Of a stretch of 64,000 bases of DNA, positions 1-8,142 are shown one piece after another; the stretch's first letter is position 1, and every line of letters starts with the position of its first letter. A model generated the notes under the pieces. That model ran no database searches and was not told the origin of the DNA. It saw nothing but the letters and a program-made list of their open reading frames with translations. This stretch comes from Pseudomonadota bacterium. GTDB taxonomy: Bacteria > Pseudomonadota > Gammaproteobacteria > Burkholderiales > Burkholderiaceae_E. The stretch is taken from positions 13,251-77,250 of the forward strand of contig JAEWGX010000107.1 of assembly GCA_023388075.1 (NCBI GenBank), given 5' to 3'. The position numbers were made by a program, and so were the translations under genes.

Positions 1-2
1 AC

Positions 3-209
3 CTGTCGGTCACGGGCTTCGACGATATGGAGTTCGCCACTGTGGTCTCGCCGGCGCTGACCACGGTTCGCTTCCCGATCGCGGACATCGGGGTTGAGGC
101 GGGGCGCCATATCATCGAGCGCCTGGCTGGCAGCGCGGGGCCCCGACGCATAGAGCTACCCCTCGAGATAGCGTTGCGGCAGTCCGCGGCGCCGCCGCGA
201 CGAAGGTGA
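3..209 (+). CDS. LacI/GalR-family transcriptional regulator, C-terminal fragment (cut by window edge)
   Basis: Only the last 68 codons are inside the window; the reading frame is open from base 3, so the gene continues to the left. The visible part contains the LSVTGFDD turn, followed by the P-A-L-T-T-V-R-F-P strand and a helix with I-G-x-x-A-G-R-x-I-I-E-R-L. This is the usual end of the periplasmic-binding-protein-like sensor domain of LacI-family regulators, where 'GFDD...SPALTTV' is close to a family signature. The DNA-binding domain and ligand residues lie outside, so the effector and target cannot be read. The tail ends in a short basic stretch. Confidence 0.8.
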   Translation: MSVTGFDDMEFATVVSPALTTVRFPIADIGVEAGRHIIERLAGSAGPRRIELPLEIALRQSAAPPRRR

Positions 210-417
210 CGGCGGGAGCCTCCGCACCTCGGATGCCCCGCGAAAAAAGCCGGCAAGACCATCCTCCAGTCGCCGCCCGTCGGCGATAGCGCCCGACCGA
301 CCCACAGTGCCTTGGGGGCGCGGGTCGTGCGTGACAAAGTCCGTCCAGTCACCGCAGGTTCGTGTGCCTGCGCCTGCGCGACTTTCGAGGAGCGCTTGTT
401 TCTGGTGGAGTGAGTCA

Positions 418-1470
418 ATGACCTGGAGTTCCTTCTTCCCGGCTTCGCGCCGGCCCGCAGGCCCTGCGCGAGCGCTTCCATTGACCGGGGCGTGCGCGGC
501 GGCGCTGTTGCTTTTTCTCGCGGCCTGCGGCGGTGGCAGTGGCGACACCTCGGACGGGAAGGGGGAGTCGGTTCGAATCACGGAACAGAACGCGGTACCG
601 ATCGTCTCGAACGCGTTCCAGGCCTCGGACTCGCTCTACGGGATCGGACTCGATGTCTCCGATACCGCGCTCGATCTCAAGAGCGTCGGCCCGCGCGGCA
701 AGGCTTCGATGATCGACCTCGCGCTGCAGCGGCTCGAGTCGCTGGCAGGTTCCGCCGGCGGCACGTCGCTGCGTCATGCGAAGGCCGTGAGCTCGGACTC
801 CTTGGCGTGCGACGGCGGCGGCTCGATCACCATGACGATGGATGATGCCGACGACAGTGGCGACGTTTCCACCGGTGACGCCGCGCACTTCGACTTCAGG
901 AACTGCACCAATGCCGGCTGGGCGATCAACGGCACGATGAGCCTCACCGGATTGGTCCTGACAGGGACGCCCGGGGACTCGGCGGGCACCCTCGGCGCAG
1001 ACGTCATCTTCAAGTCGTTCAGCATCTCCGATGGCAGCCAGACCGAAGTGGTGGACGGCGGGTTCAGTATCCGTGCTTCGGTTCAGACGGTCCCGGCGCG
1101 GGTCGTCGAAGCCACCGTGACCGGATCATCGTTCCGGGTGAGCGGCGCGGATGTCAACGGCGAGCTGCGCGCCTTCGCGCTCGAGGCCCGTGCCGATGCA
1201 GGCGCCGGCACCTATGTCTACCGGATCGGCGCGACGGTGATCGATTCGAGCATGGCCACCGTGGTGGTCGTGTCGAACCCCGAGCCCTTCACCGGTGTCG
1301 TCGGAGCCTTCCCGTCATCGGGCTCCATGCTCGTGCGTGAATCCGGCGGCAGCGCCGCGAGGCTGACCGCCACGTCGTCGACCACCGTGCGAATCGATGT
1401 CGACGCAGACGGCGACGGCGTCTTCGAGTCCACGCTGGACAGGACTTGGAGCGAGATCGCCGCAGGGTAG
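418..1470 (+). CDS. Predicted outer-membrane or periplasmic lipoprotein of unknown function
   Basis: Protein of 350 residues. The start at 418 is preferred over an in-frame upstream start at 307 because GGAG lies 8 bases before it and it gives a proper lipoprotein signal: positive N-terminus (residues 11-18), hydrophobic core (about 24-35) and lipobox L-A-A-C with Cys37 as lipidation site, followed by a Gly/Ser-rich linker. The mature part is rich in Gly, Ser, Thr and Asp and in alternating beta-strand patterns. Near the end an Asp-rich stretch D-V-D-A-D-G-D-G-V-F resembles a calcium-binding loop. I do not recognise a family. It stands alone between the LacI-type gene and a convergent regulator. 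Confidence 0.75.
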   Translation: MTWSSFFPASRRPAGPARALPLTGACAAALLLFLAACGGGSGDTSDGKGESVRITEQNAVPIVSNAFQASDSLYGIGLDVSDTALDLKSVGPRGKASMIDLALQRLESLAGSAGGTSLRHAKAVSSDSLACDGGGSITMTMDDADDSGDVSTGDAAHFDFRNCTNAGWAINGTMSLTGLVLTGTPGDSAGTLGADVIFKSFSISDGSQTEVVDGGFSIRASVQTVPARVVEATVTGSSFRVSGADVNGELRAFALEARADAGAGTYVYRIGATVIDSSMATVVVVSNPEPFTGVVGAFPSSGSMLVRESGGSAARLTATSSTTVRIDVDADGDGVFESTLDRTWSEIAAG

Positions 1471-1512
1471 CTCCTTGTCGCAGAGTCCTGCCGGCTCCGC
1501 GTCGGTGGGCCT

Positions 1513-2772
1513 TCAGGGCTCCCTGATTGGCAGCACATCACCCCTGAGCGCGAGCGGCTCGCCGAGCCAGCTCGCGTGCACCAGGTGATCATCCCGCGGC
1601 GCCCCGGTGTTGGGATGAACGAGCACGCTGAGGCCCCGGCGTTCCAGCATCAGGAACGGCACGACCTCGCCGAACTGGTCGGCGCGAAACACCACCTGGT
1701 ACATCCCCGCCGTATGCGGACCGACCGGGACGTCATGCCAGCGGCCGAGCCGGACATCGAAACGCTCACCCAGCAGGTCTCGCAGGCGCTGCGCGTAGCC
1801 GCGGGTCGCCTGCGGGTCGTAGTAGACGTGAGCATGCCAGTCGCGGATCGGCCCCTGCGCAGCGCCCTGCCGGGCAAGCTCGCGCATGGCCTCCAGCGTC
1901 TCCGCGTCCGCGGCGAACTGGTGCTCCACCCGCAGCGACGCCACCGTGATGTCGAGTGGCGTGCCGAAAGTCGTGATCGCGGAGAAGAACGCGAGCGGCC
2001 CGAACGGCGTTCGCAGCCGCGTCGAGAGGACGGGCGACGACGGGCCGGCCGGGGGGCCGCCGCCATCGCGGCTCGTGACCGACTCCGGCCAGAGCGGAGC
2101 CAGCTGATCCAGTAGAGTAGCGAGCGCCGGCGTGTGCGTCGCCTCGGCGCGGGCATGGTGATGGAGGAAGGTGGCGACCTCATCGAAGTTCTCGATGAAC
2201 GGGCGCAGCCCCGACGGATGCAGGATCGCCCCCAGGATGTTGACGGGCCCGGAGTCTCCGCCACCCGGCCCGCTGTCCGCCGACCTGCCTGCCTGGGCCA
2301 TCCGCGCCGTCAGTCCGACGCCGGTCAGGCGCTCCAGCAGCAGGTCGGCCCCCCGGTTGAACTGAAGCACGTTCCAGCACGGATCGATCACCCACGCCGG
2401 CAACGGCTCGTGCAATGCCAGCAGGTGATCCAGCGCCTCTCGGACCGGCGCCATCAGCCGGTCGCCCAACGGACGGTGGCTGTAGCGCGGCGCGAAACCG
2501 CTCGCCAGCAGCAACTGGTTGCAGCCGGCCGGACTCATGCCGAGCGCGTCGGCAAGGGCGATCAGCATGCCGCGACTCGCCGTGGATCGGCCAGTCTCGA
2601 GAAAGCTCAGGTGACGCTGCGAGGCACCGACGCGTAGCGCGAGCTCGAGCTGGCTGATGCGCTGCTGCTGGCGGGCATGACGCAGCATCTCTCCCGTGGA
2701 CGCTCGCGCCGAACGCGCTGTCGACTCGCCGCTGATCCCAACCTCGTCCGGCTGCGTGTCAGTATCCCGCAT
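1513..2772 (-). CDS. XRE-family MmyB-like regulator fused to a DOPA 4,5-dioxygenase-like domain
   Basis: Protein of 419 residues. An N-terminal helix-turn-helix of the Xre type (roughly residues 25-85; 'ISQLELALRVGASQRHLSFLETGRS') is followed by an MmyB-like ligand-binding region (about 90-300; 'LPAWVIDPCWNVLQFN', 'TTFGTPLDITVASL'). The last 110 residues match a third family, the DOPA 4,5-dioxygenases: W-H-A-H-V-Y-Y-D, L-G-R-W-H-D-x-P-V-G-P-H, and L-S-V-L-V-H-P-N-T-G, which are the histidine-bearing blocks of that family. MmyB regulators normally end at about 270-300 residues and DOPA dioxygenases are free-standing proteins of about 110-120, so this is a fusion. The start at 2772 is the first ATG giving a normal regulator N-terminus; an upstream in-frame extension has no family similarity. 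Sensing or modifying a catechol-like ligand is inference. Confidence 0.85.
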   Translation of the reverse strand: MRDTDTQPDEVGISGESTARSARASTGEMLRHARQQQRISQLELALRVGASQRHLSFLETGRSTASRGMLIALADALGMSPAGCNQLLLASGFAPRYSHRPLGDRLMAPVREALDHLLALHEPLPAWVIDPCWNVLQFNRGADLLLERLTGVGLTARMAQAGRSADSGPGGGDSGPVNILGAILHPSGLRPFIENFDEVATFLHHHARAEATHTPALATLLDQLAPLWPESVTSRDGGGPPAGPSSPVLSTRLRTPFGPLAFFSAITTFGTPLDITVASLRVEHQFAADAETLEAMRELARQGAAQGPIRDWHAHVYYDPQATRGYAQRLRDLLGERFDVRLGRWHDVPVGPHTAGMYQVVFRADQFGEVVPFLMLERRGLSVLVHPNTGAPRDDHLVHASWLGEPLALRGDVLPIREP

Positions 2773-2879
2773 GCTGCCAACTCCCCGCCTTATGCCTTCA
2801 GGCAGTTTAGCGAGCGCACGGAGGTCCTGCCACTCACACCCATGAGTGCAGGAGCTCGCCGGATCAGCCCACAAGGAGG

Positions 2880-3869
2880 CTAGGTCTTCTCGATACCCGC
2901 ATCCGAGGCGATGCTCTCGAACTTGGCGATCTCCTCTCGGATGTAGGCGTCGAACCGCTCCCCGGGAAGTGGAGCGATCTCCGCACCGATGACGGCGAAG
3001 CGCGTGCGCATGTCCTCCTGCGCAAGTGCCGCCTGCGAGGCTTCGACCAGCTTGTCCATGGTTGGCCTGGGCACACCCGAACGCGTAAGCAGACCGAACC
3101 ACGGATCAAAGGCATAGCCGGGGACACCGGCCTCGGCAACGGTCGGGACGTCGGGCAGCACGTTGGACCGAGCCCCCGTCGATGCAGCCAGCGCCAGGAC
3201 CCGCCCCTCCTCGACCAGCTTGACGACATTCGGGACGGGTACGAACGAGAACTGGCACTCACCCGAGATGACTGCCGTGAGCGCCTCCGGCACACCCTTG
3301 TAGGGCACGTCGGCTGCCTTCAGGTTTGCCTTCGCCAGGAAGTAGGCCGCGGCGAAGTGATTGGCGCTGCCCCGGCTGGGCGTCGAATAGCTCAACGCTC
3401 CCGGCGATTTCTGCAGCTTCGCGATGAGATCCTGCAGCGTGCGAACACCGATATCGCGATTGGCGACCAGCATGCTCGGCACGTTCGCGATCCTCGTGAT
3501 GCCCGCGATATCCGCAACGGGATCGAAATCCAGCTTGAGCCGGATGACCGGCGTTGCAGCATGCGCGGCCGAGACCACCAGCATCGTGTAGCCGTCCGGC
3601 GGGGCCTGCAGCAGTGCCTTCACGGCCACGATGCCACCGGCACCCGGCTTGTTCTCCACGATCACCGGTTGCCCAAAGGAGCGCGAAAGCTTCTCGGCCA
3701 TCGCCCTCGCCAGCGCGTCCGAGGGACTTCCCGCGGAGAAGCCTACGAGGATCCTCATCGGCCTCGAGGGGAAGTCCTCCGCCAAGGCAAACCGTGGAGC
3801 GATCGCGGCGGTCAATCCTGCCAGGGCAAGCCGACGGCGCGACTCCCGGACTCTGGAACGATGTGGCAT
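2880..3869 (-). CDS. Bug-family (TctC) tripartite tricarboxylate transporter substrate-binding protein
   Basis: Protein of 329 residues, the usual length for this family. An arginine-rich N-terminus and hydrophobic stretch end at an A-L-A cleavage site near residue 30, so it is exported. The mature start 'FPSRPMRILVGFSAGSPSDALAR' and the 'VENKPGAGG' block are the diagnostic Bug motifs, forming the pocket that holds a carboxylate ligand through water bridges. It is downstream of a cupin and a nitrilase gene on the same strand. Because nitrilases release carboxylates and Bug proteins bind them, this receptor may deliver a nitrile, amide or acid from the same pathway (inference). No TctA/TctB membrane genes are nearby, as is common in Burkholderiales, where Bug genes greatly outnumber membrane components. 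Confidence 0.9.
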   Translation of the reverse strand: MPHRSRVRESRRRLALAGLTAAIAPRFALAEDFPSRPMRILVGFSAGSPSDALARAMAEKLSRSFGQPVIVENKPGAGGIVAVKALLQAPPDGYTMLVVSAAHAATPVIRLKLDFDPVADIAGITRIANVPSMLVANRDIGVRTLQDLIAKLQKSPGALSYSTPSRGSANHFAAAYFLAKANLKAADVPYKGVPEALTAVISGECQFSFVPVPNVVKLVEEGRVLALAASTGARSNVLPDVPTVAEAGVPGYAFDPWFGLLTRSGVPRPTMDKLVEASQAALAQEDMRTRFAVIGAEIAPLPGERFDAYIREEIAKFESIASDAGIEKT

Positions 3870-3906
3870 GCAGTCTCCTTTCCTTTCGATGTCTGGGCTG
3901 CTCCGC

Positions 3907-4245
3907 TCAAGCCGGCGGGAGCTCCTTCACGAAGTCATAGCGACCGACCTGCACCAGCAGGTACTTGGCGTACCTGCCTTCCGCGCAGGTGAGCCGGTGC
4001 CGGGTACCGGCCGGCAGCACGCACGATTGCCCAGGGCGCAGGAGCAGCTCCTGCTTCCCTCCCGGGCCGGATGACTCCACTCGCACCAGGCCCTCGAGTC
4101 CGTAGCAGCGGTCCTGGACCTCCGTGTGCCGGTGCCACGGCACCTCCTCGCCCTGTGCGACGGTGAACTCACGTACCCACACGTCGCCACTTCTGGCGAT
4201 CTCCACGATCGAATCGACCGTGTACCTGCCCTCATTCGTGGCCAT
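3907..4245 (-). CDS. Small single-domain cupin protein
   Basis: Protein of 112 residues. The start at 4245 is chosen over an upstream in-frame ATG because AAGGAG lies 9 bases before it. It has cupin motif 1 around residues 36-52 (P-W-H-R-H-T-E-V-Q-D-R, with His38 and His40 as likely metal ligands) and motif 2 around 71-84 (P-G-Q-S-C-V-L-P-A-G-T-x-H, His83). Such small cupins bind a divalent metal and act as isomerases, dioxygenases or ligand-binding proteins; which applies cannot be decided here. Its start overlaps the nitrilase stop by 14 bases, so the two are translationally linked, and the Bug receptor follows 37 bases downstream. Confidence 0.85.
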   Translation of the reverse strand: MATNEGRYTVDSIVEIARSGDVWVREFTVAQGEEVPWHRHTEVQDRCYGLEGLVRVESSGPGGKQELLLRPGQSCVLPAGTRHRLTCAEGRYAKYLLVQVGRYDFVKELPPA

Positions 4246-5308
4246 CTCGCTCCGCTCCTTGCGCTCCGGGCTCCGCTTCACGTCGCGTTCTTGAATCAGG
4301 CTCCCGGGCTGGCTCGTCGTGAAAGGTGATCGGTACGATGCGCTGCCGGCTTACCGTCAGATCGAAGACGTCGAACCGGTTGTAGTACCCCACCACATCA
4401 TGGAACTGCTTGGGTTCGACACAATCCGCAAGATCGAACTCCGCGTAGGCGATTCCCTCCGCTTCCTGCAGGAAGTCACCGGTCTCCGACCCCGATGGCG
4501 TCACGAAGAAGCTCGCAGCCCTTGGCAGCCTGTCCACGATGTCCGCGATCGCAGGGTCCCGGTCGACCAGGAAATCGCGCATGGTCCGATCCATGAACCC
4601 CGCGCAGACGATGCCAAAGGCTTTCGCCTCGAACGAATGGGCCGAGGCACGAACCCGATTGGCAGCGACATTGTCGTAATTGCCGCCGGAGGCGGGCGGC
4701 TTCGTCGGCCAAACCGCCGGCCAGGTCGAAATGTGGATCTGCTCCTGCTGCGCCATCAGCGAGTACCGCGCCAATGGATTGGTGTTCTCTCCGCAGATGA
4801 GTTGCCCTACCCTGCCGGCCCCCGTCGGAACCACCCGCAATCCGGCTCCGTCGCCCGATGCCCAGATCAGCTTCTCGAAGAACGTGGGGACCAGCTTGCG
4901 GTGATGATTCGCGATCTCCCCCTGCTCGTCGATCAGGACGAAGCTGTTCCAGAGACAGCCGGGACTGTAGCTGGACAGCTCGCTGAACCCCATCGACACC
5001 ACGATCCGGTGATGGCGCGCGGCCTCCCTGAGCGAGGTGATCTCCGGTCCGTCGATGGCGATGCTGTTCGACGCCATGCGCGCGAACAGGTCGTGATTGT
5101 GAATGGGCGCCCACAATGCAGCCCATACCGGAAAGGCAGGAACGTAGGTTTCCGGGAAGGCGAGCAGCCGCGCGCCGTTCCGGGCCGCCTCGGCGATCAG
5201 CCCCAGCGCCTTGTCTGTCGTCGCGTACTTGTCCAGGAATACCGGCGCGACGTGTGCCGCCGCCACCTTGACGGTGCCGGGCTGGAGTGAGGGCAGATCG
5301 GGACTCAT
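4232..5308 (-). CDS. Nitrilase-family carbon-nitrogen hydrolase
   Basis: Protein of 358 residues, typical of true nitrilases. The Glu-Lys-Cys catalytic triad is visible: Glu53 in F-P-E-T-Y-V-P, Lys138 in H-H-R-K-L-V-P-T-F-F-E-K, and Cys172 in Q-L-I-C-G-E-N-T-N-P-L. Well-studied nitrilases have Trp directly after the cysteine (C-W-E); here it is Gly, a variant subgroup. The likely reaction is hydrolysis of a nitrile to a carboxylic acid and ammonia in the cytoplasm, but amide or cyanide hydrolysis is possible. It heads an operon with a cupin and a Bug receptor and is divergent from a LysR gene that probably controls it. Confidence 0.9.
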   Translation of the reverse strand: MSPDLPSLQPGTVKVAAAHVAPVFLDKYATTDKALGLIAEAARNGARLLAFPETYVPAFPVWAALWAPIHNHDLFARMASNSIAIDGPEITSLREAARHHRIVVSMGFSELSSYSPGCLWNSFVLIDEQGEIANHHRKLVPTFFEKLIWASGDGAGLRVVPTGAGRVGQLICGENTNPLARYSLMAQQEQIHISTWPAVWPTKPPASGGNYDNVAANRVRASAHSFEAKAFGIVCAGFMDRTMRDFLVDRDPAIADIVDRLPRAASFFVTPSGSETGDFLQEAEGIAYAEFDLADCVEPKQFHDVVGYYNRFDVFDLTVSRQRIVPITFHDEPAREPDSRTRREAEPGAQGAERDGHE

Positions 5309-5353
5309 CGCATAAGATTAAGCCCGCCAGTACGTCCGGGAACCGGCAAATGC

Positions 5354-5367
5354 GCACAGGCCTGTGC
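5354..5367. promoter_or_regulatory. 14-bp perfect palindrome between nitrilase and lysR genes (possible operator)
   Basis: GCACAGG followed by its exact complement CCTGTGC, centred 46 bp ahead of the nitrilase start and 26 bp ahead of the LysR gene start. Its place in the 84-bp divergent interval is where a LysR-type protein usually binds. It does not have the classic T-N11-A form, so this is only a candidate site. Confidence 0.4.
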
Positions 5368-5392
5368 CCAGATCCGCTATCCGACCCAACCG

Positions 5393-6292
5393 ATGTCGAT
5401 CAAGAAAGTTCCGTTCGAGCAGGGAAACTGGAACGACCTGCGGGTGTTCCTGGAGGTTGCGAGACAGGAAACGTTGTCTCAGGCGGCACGGCGCCTTGGG
5501 TTGGACCACAGCACCGTGGGTCGCCGCATCGCCCAACTCGAGTACTCCCTGGACGCAAGGCTGTTCGAACGCCACCCGCGCGGACTGCGCATCACACCGC
5601 TTGGGGAAAGGCTCCTCCGTACGGCCCAGGAGATGGAGGCCCAGATGCTGCGGTTCAGCCGGGACCGCGGCGCCGAAGCCAGGCCTCTGGCTCCCACCCG
5701 CATCGCGATGATGGAGGGGATCGGCTCCCTTTACCTGGCGCGCCATGCGGACTGGTTGGCCGATGCCTACCCCGACCTGCGGGTCGAACTGGTCACGTCG
5801 CCGCAGGTGGTCCACATCAACAAGCGCGAGGCAGACGTCTTCCTGAGCTTCTATCGCCCTGACTTCCCGGGCGCGCACTGCGAACTGCTCTGCGACTTCG
5901 GGCTCGGGCTATTCGCGTCGGCAGACTACCTGGCCGCGCGCGGGCGACCACTCGGCGTCCCAGACCTGGAAAACCACGACTTCGTCACCTACCTCGACGA
6001 CCTGATTCAACTGGACGCGGTGCGCTGGCTGGACGAGGTCATCCTGCGACCCCGCAAGAGCTTCCAATCGAGCAGCATGATCGCTCAGATGGCGGCCGCC
6101 GAGGCGGGCCGGGGGATCGTCCTGCTCCCACTCTTCGCCCTCCGGCCTCATACCGCCTTGAGCCGGGTGTTGCCAGGAACCTGCGTGCAAAGGGAGCTAT
6201 GGATGAGCGTGGACAAGGATATCGCCACGTTGGCGCGAGTGGCGCTCGCCATGACGGCGGTGCGCGCGTTGCTTCGCGCACACCCGCTATGA
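5393..6292 (+). CDS. LysR-family transcriptional regulator, divergent from the nitrilase operon
   Basis: Protein of 299 residues, the standard LysR length. The N-terminal winged helix-turn-helix lies at about residues 13-72, with 'LSQAARRLGLDHSTVGRRIAQLE' as recognition region and 'RLFERHPRGLRITPLGERLL' as wing. The rest is a periplasmic-binding-protein-like effector domain. The H-S-T-V-G-R-R form of the recognition helix is typical of the subgroup often annotated as HTH-containing LysR regulators with small-molecule sensor domains. It is transcribed away from the nitrilase with an 84-bp shared interval, the usual arrangement for a LysR activator and its target. Confidence 0.9.
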   Translation: MSIKKVPFEQGNWNDLRVFLEVARQETLSQAARRLGLDHSTVGRRIAQLEYSLDARLFERHPRGLRITPLGERLLRTAQEMEAQMLRFSRDRGAEARPLAPTRIAMMEGIGSLYLARHADWLADAYPDLRVELVTSPQVVHINKREADVFLSFYRPDFPGAHCELLCDFGLGLFASADYLAARGRPLGVPDLENHDFVTYLDDLIQLDAVRWLDEVILRPRKSFQSSSMIAQMAAAEAGRGIVLLPLFALRPHTALSRVLPGTCVQRELWMSVDKDIATLARVALAMTAVRALLRAHPL

Positions 6293-6340
6293 CTTCCTGC
6301 GGGCTTCGTCGCTGCTGGACGATGCGAACCGGGCGTGTCC

Positions 6341-6808
6341 TCAGACCTCGAACTCCGGGCCGTTCGGATCGGTCTTGACGGTCCAAGTTCCACCAGAACT
6401 GAAGGATCTGCTCGAAGCGAACGTGTCCTCCATGAACTGGAGGTAGACGATCTTGCCTGCGCTTACCTTCGCGTGGATGGAGAACGGAGAACGGAACGAC
6501 TTTCCGCGGGCATTGGAGCGATAGGTAAAAGATCCGAAGACCGCCACATTCTCTCCCGCTCCGAAGATCGCCGTCACCACGAAGTCCTCGATAGTCCAGT
6601 ACTTGGCTACGCCAATGAAGGTGGTGGTGTAGGCATCCCTCCCCTTGCGCGTCCCTGCCCACGGCAGGATCCTCTGAAGGTCGCGATTGTCGAAATTGAG
6701 CGAAACATACTCCGCATCTTCCGCAACGAGCCGCACGGCCGCCGCTTCGACTTTGTCTGGGGCGGTGTTCTGCAGGAACTCTTGCACGATGTTCACTGAA
6801 CTGTTCAT
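6341..6808 (-). CDS. SnoaL-like (NTF2-fold) protein, putative polyketide-cyclase-type or limonene-hydrolase-type
   Basis: Protein of 155 residues. The start at 6808 is supported by GGAGG 8 bases upstream; an in-frame ATG eight codons earlier overlaps that ribosome binding site. The sequence has the NTF2-like cone pattern: N-terminal helix with 'FLQNTAPDKVEAAAVRLVAEDAEYVSLNF' split by the region where such proteins lose water or bind ligands, then strands such as 'FTYRSNARGKSFRSPFSIHAKVSAGKIVYLQFMEDT', which is typical of SnoaL-like proteins. Enzymatic or carrier function is unknown. It is driven by copy A of the shared promoter module (TAGAGT 29 bases before the start codon), so it belongs to the same regulon as the divergent hydrolase. 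Confidence 0.8.
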   Translation of the reverse strand: MNSSVNIVQEFLQNTAPDKVEAAAVRLVAEDAEYVSLNFDNRDLQRILPWAGTRKGRDAYTTTFIGVAKYWTIEDFVVTAIFGAGENVAVFGSFTYRSNARGKSFRSPFSIHAKVSAGKIVYLQFMEDTFASSRSFSSGGTWTVKTDPNGPEFEV

Positions 6809-6837
6809 ATGCCATTCCTCCAATGAATCCATCGAGA

Positions 6838-6902
6838 ACTCTACTGAGTGGCTGAGCGTCCTGCGTGGCGGAGGTTGCCATGGAGGTGCCGATCTTGCGA
6901 GC
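6838..6902 (-). promoter_or_regulatory. Regulon promoter module, copy A (drives the SnoaL-like gene)
   Basis: Reading leftward: GCTCGCAAGATCGGC (6902-6888), 9 bases, GCAAC (6878-6874), exactly 30 bases, then TAGAGT (6843-6838) as -10 element. The ATG is 29 bases further. The same blocks with the same spacing occur in five other places in this window. No recognisable -35 hexamer lies 17 bases before TAGAGT, as expected for an activator-dependent promoter. Confidence 0.85.
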
Positions 6903-6931
6903 CAATCGGCGCCGATGGAGCTCGAGATTGA

Positions 6932-6996
6932 GACCGCAAGATTGGCACCCTCAGAGCAGCTTGAGCGTTGCCCCTTCGGAAGGCGTCGGCTAGAGT
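6932..6996 (+). promoter_or_regulatory. Regulon promoter module, copy D (drives the alpha/beta hydrolase gene)
   Basis: GACCGCAAGATTGGC (6932-6946), 9 bases, GCAGC (6956-6960), exactly 30 bases, TAGAGT (6991-6996). It faces the hydrolase start 65 bases further on. Together with copy A it forms a back-to-back pair in a 253-bp divergent interval. Confidence 0.85.
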
Positions 6997-7061
6997 GATG
7001 CCGAGCCGCCGCGCCACGAGGCCGGAGCGCCTACCTCATTCCTGCTCATGGAAACTGCACG

Positions 7062-7940
7062 ATGACAACGAAATATGGATACCAGCTGGTCGGAGATGTG
7101 GAAGTTTTCTACCGGGAGGCAGGGCCGTGCGACGCTCCGGTCCTCCTATTGCTGCACGGCTTTCCAAGCGCCAGCCACATGTTCCGTGACCTGATCCCGC
7201 TGCTTTCCGATCGCTTTCGGCTCATCGCGCCGGATCTCCCCGGTTTCGGACAAACCAAAGCGCCGCCGCGCGGGAGCTTCCACTACACCTTTGACAATCT
7301 TGCGGACGTCATCGACGGTTTCACCAAGGCCATGTCGCTCGAGCGATATGCGCTCTACATCTTCGACTATGGAGCTCCCGTGGGGTTGCGCTTGGCGATG
7401 CGTCATCCCGAGAAGGTTCTCGGAATCATCTCCCAGAACGGCAACGCCTATGTTGACGGGTTCAGCGATGAATGGGGACCGTGGGAAGCCTACTGGCGGG
7501 AGCCCAGCGTCGCCAATCGGGAGGCCTGCAGGGCCTCGCTAGCGCCGAGCACCATTCGAGACTGGCAGTATGGCACCGGAGCGGATCCAAGCCTGTTGTC
7601 GCCCGATGGCTACGAACTGGACATCGCCTACATGGCTCGACCTGGCGCGGAGGAAATACAGCTCGACCTGATCCTCGACTACCGAACCAACGTCGCCCTC
7701 TATCCGGACTTCCAGGCGTACTTCCGCAAACACGCTCCGCCGCTGTTGGCGGTTTGGGGACGTCATGACCCCGCCTTCGTGCCCGCAGGCGCGGCAGCGT
7801 ATCAACGTGACTTGCCGGATGCGCAGGTTCATCTGCTGGATACAGGGCATTTTGCGTTGGAGACGCATGCACGAGAGGTGGCCGCCCTGGTCTCTCCGTT
7901 TCTCGAAGGCGCGCTGGCCTCACGTACAACGAGAGAATAA
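7062..7940 (+). CDS. Alpha/beta hydrolase with aspartate nucleophile (haloalkane dehalogenase / epoxide hydrolase type)
   Basis: Protein of 292 residues. The oxyanion motif H-G-F-P is at 32-35. The nucleophile elbow is F-D-Y-G-A-P with Asp102, so the nucleophile is Asp rather than Ser; this is the hallmark of haloalkane dehalogenases, fluoroacetate dehalogenases and epoxide hydrolases. The second acid is probably Asp236 (G-R-H-D-P-A) and the base His263 (T-G-H-F-A-L-E). Substrate is unknown. Expression is expected from promoter copy D; no strong ribosome binding site precedes the ATG. It lies between the divergent SnoaL-like gene and the AraC regulator gene. Confidence 0.88.
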   Translation: MTTKYGYQLVGDVEVFYREAGPCDAPVLLLLHGFPSASHMFRDLIPLLSDRFRLIAPDLPGFGQTKAPPRGSFHYTFDNLADVIDGFTKAMSLERYALYIFDYGAPVGLRLAMRHPEKVLGIISQNGNAYVDGFSDEWGPWEAYWREPSVANREACRASLAPSTIRDWQYGTGADPSLLSPDGYELDIAYMARPGAEEIQLDLILDYRTNVALYPDFQAYFRKHAPPLLAVWGRHDPAFVPAGAAAYQRDLPDAQVHLLDTGHFALETHAREVAALVSPFLEGALASRTTRE

Positions 7941-8142
7941 GGAAGCTGGGCAACCCCCGCGTGAGCAGACATTGCCGATGCGATCGTGCAATACTGGCTC
8001 GACCTTTCCCGGACTCGGCGTTGGAAGAAGCGCTGTGCAGCCGCGGGAGCCTGCGCGACTTCGTGGGCATGGATGCTGGGGGTACCTGCTGGCGCAGCGC
8101 TGACTTCGCCAGAGTCGTGTAGCGAATTCATGGGGGACAGCA

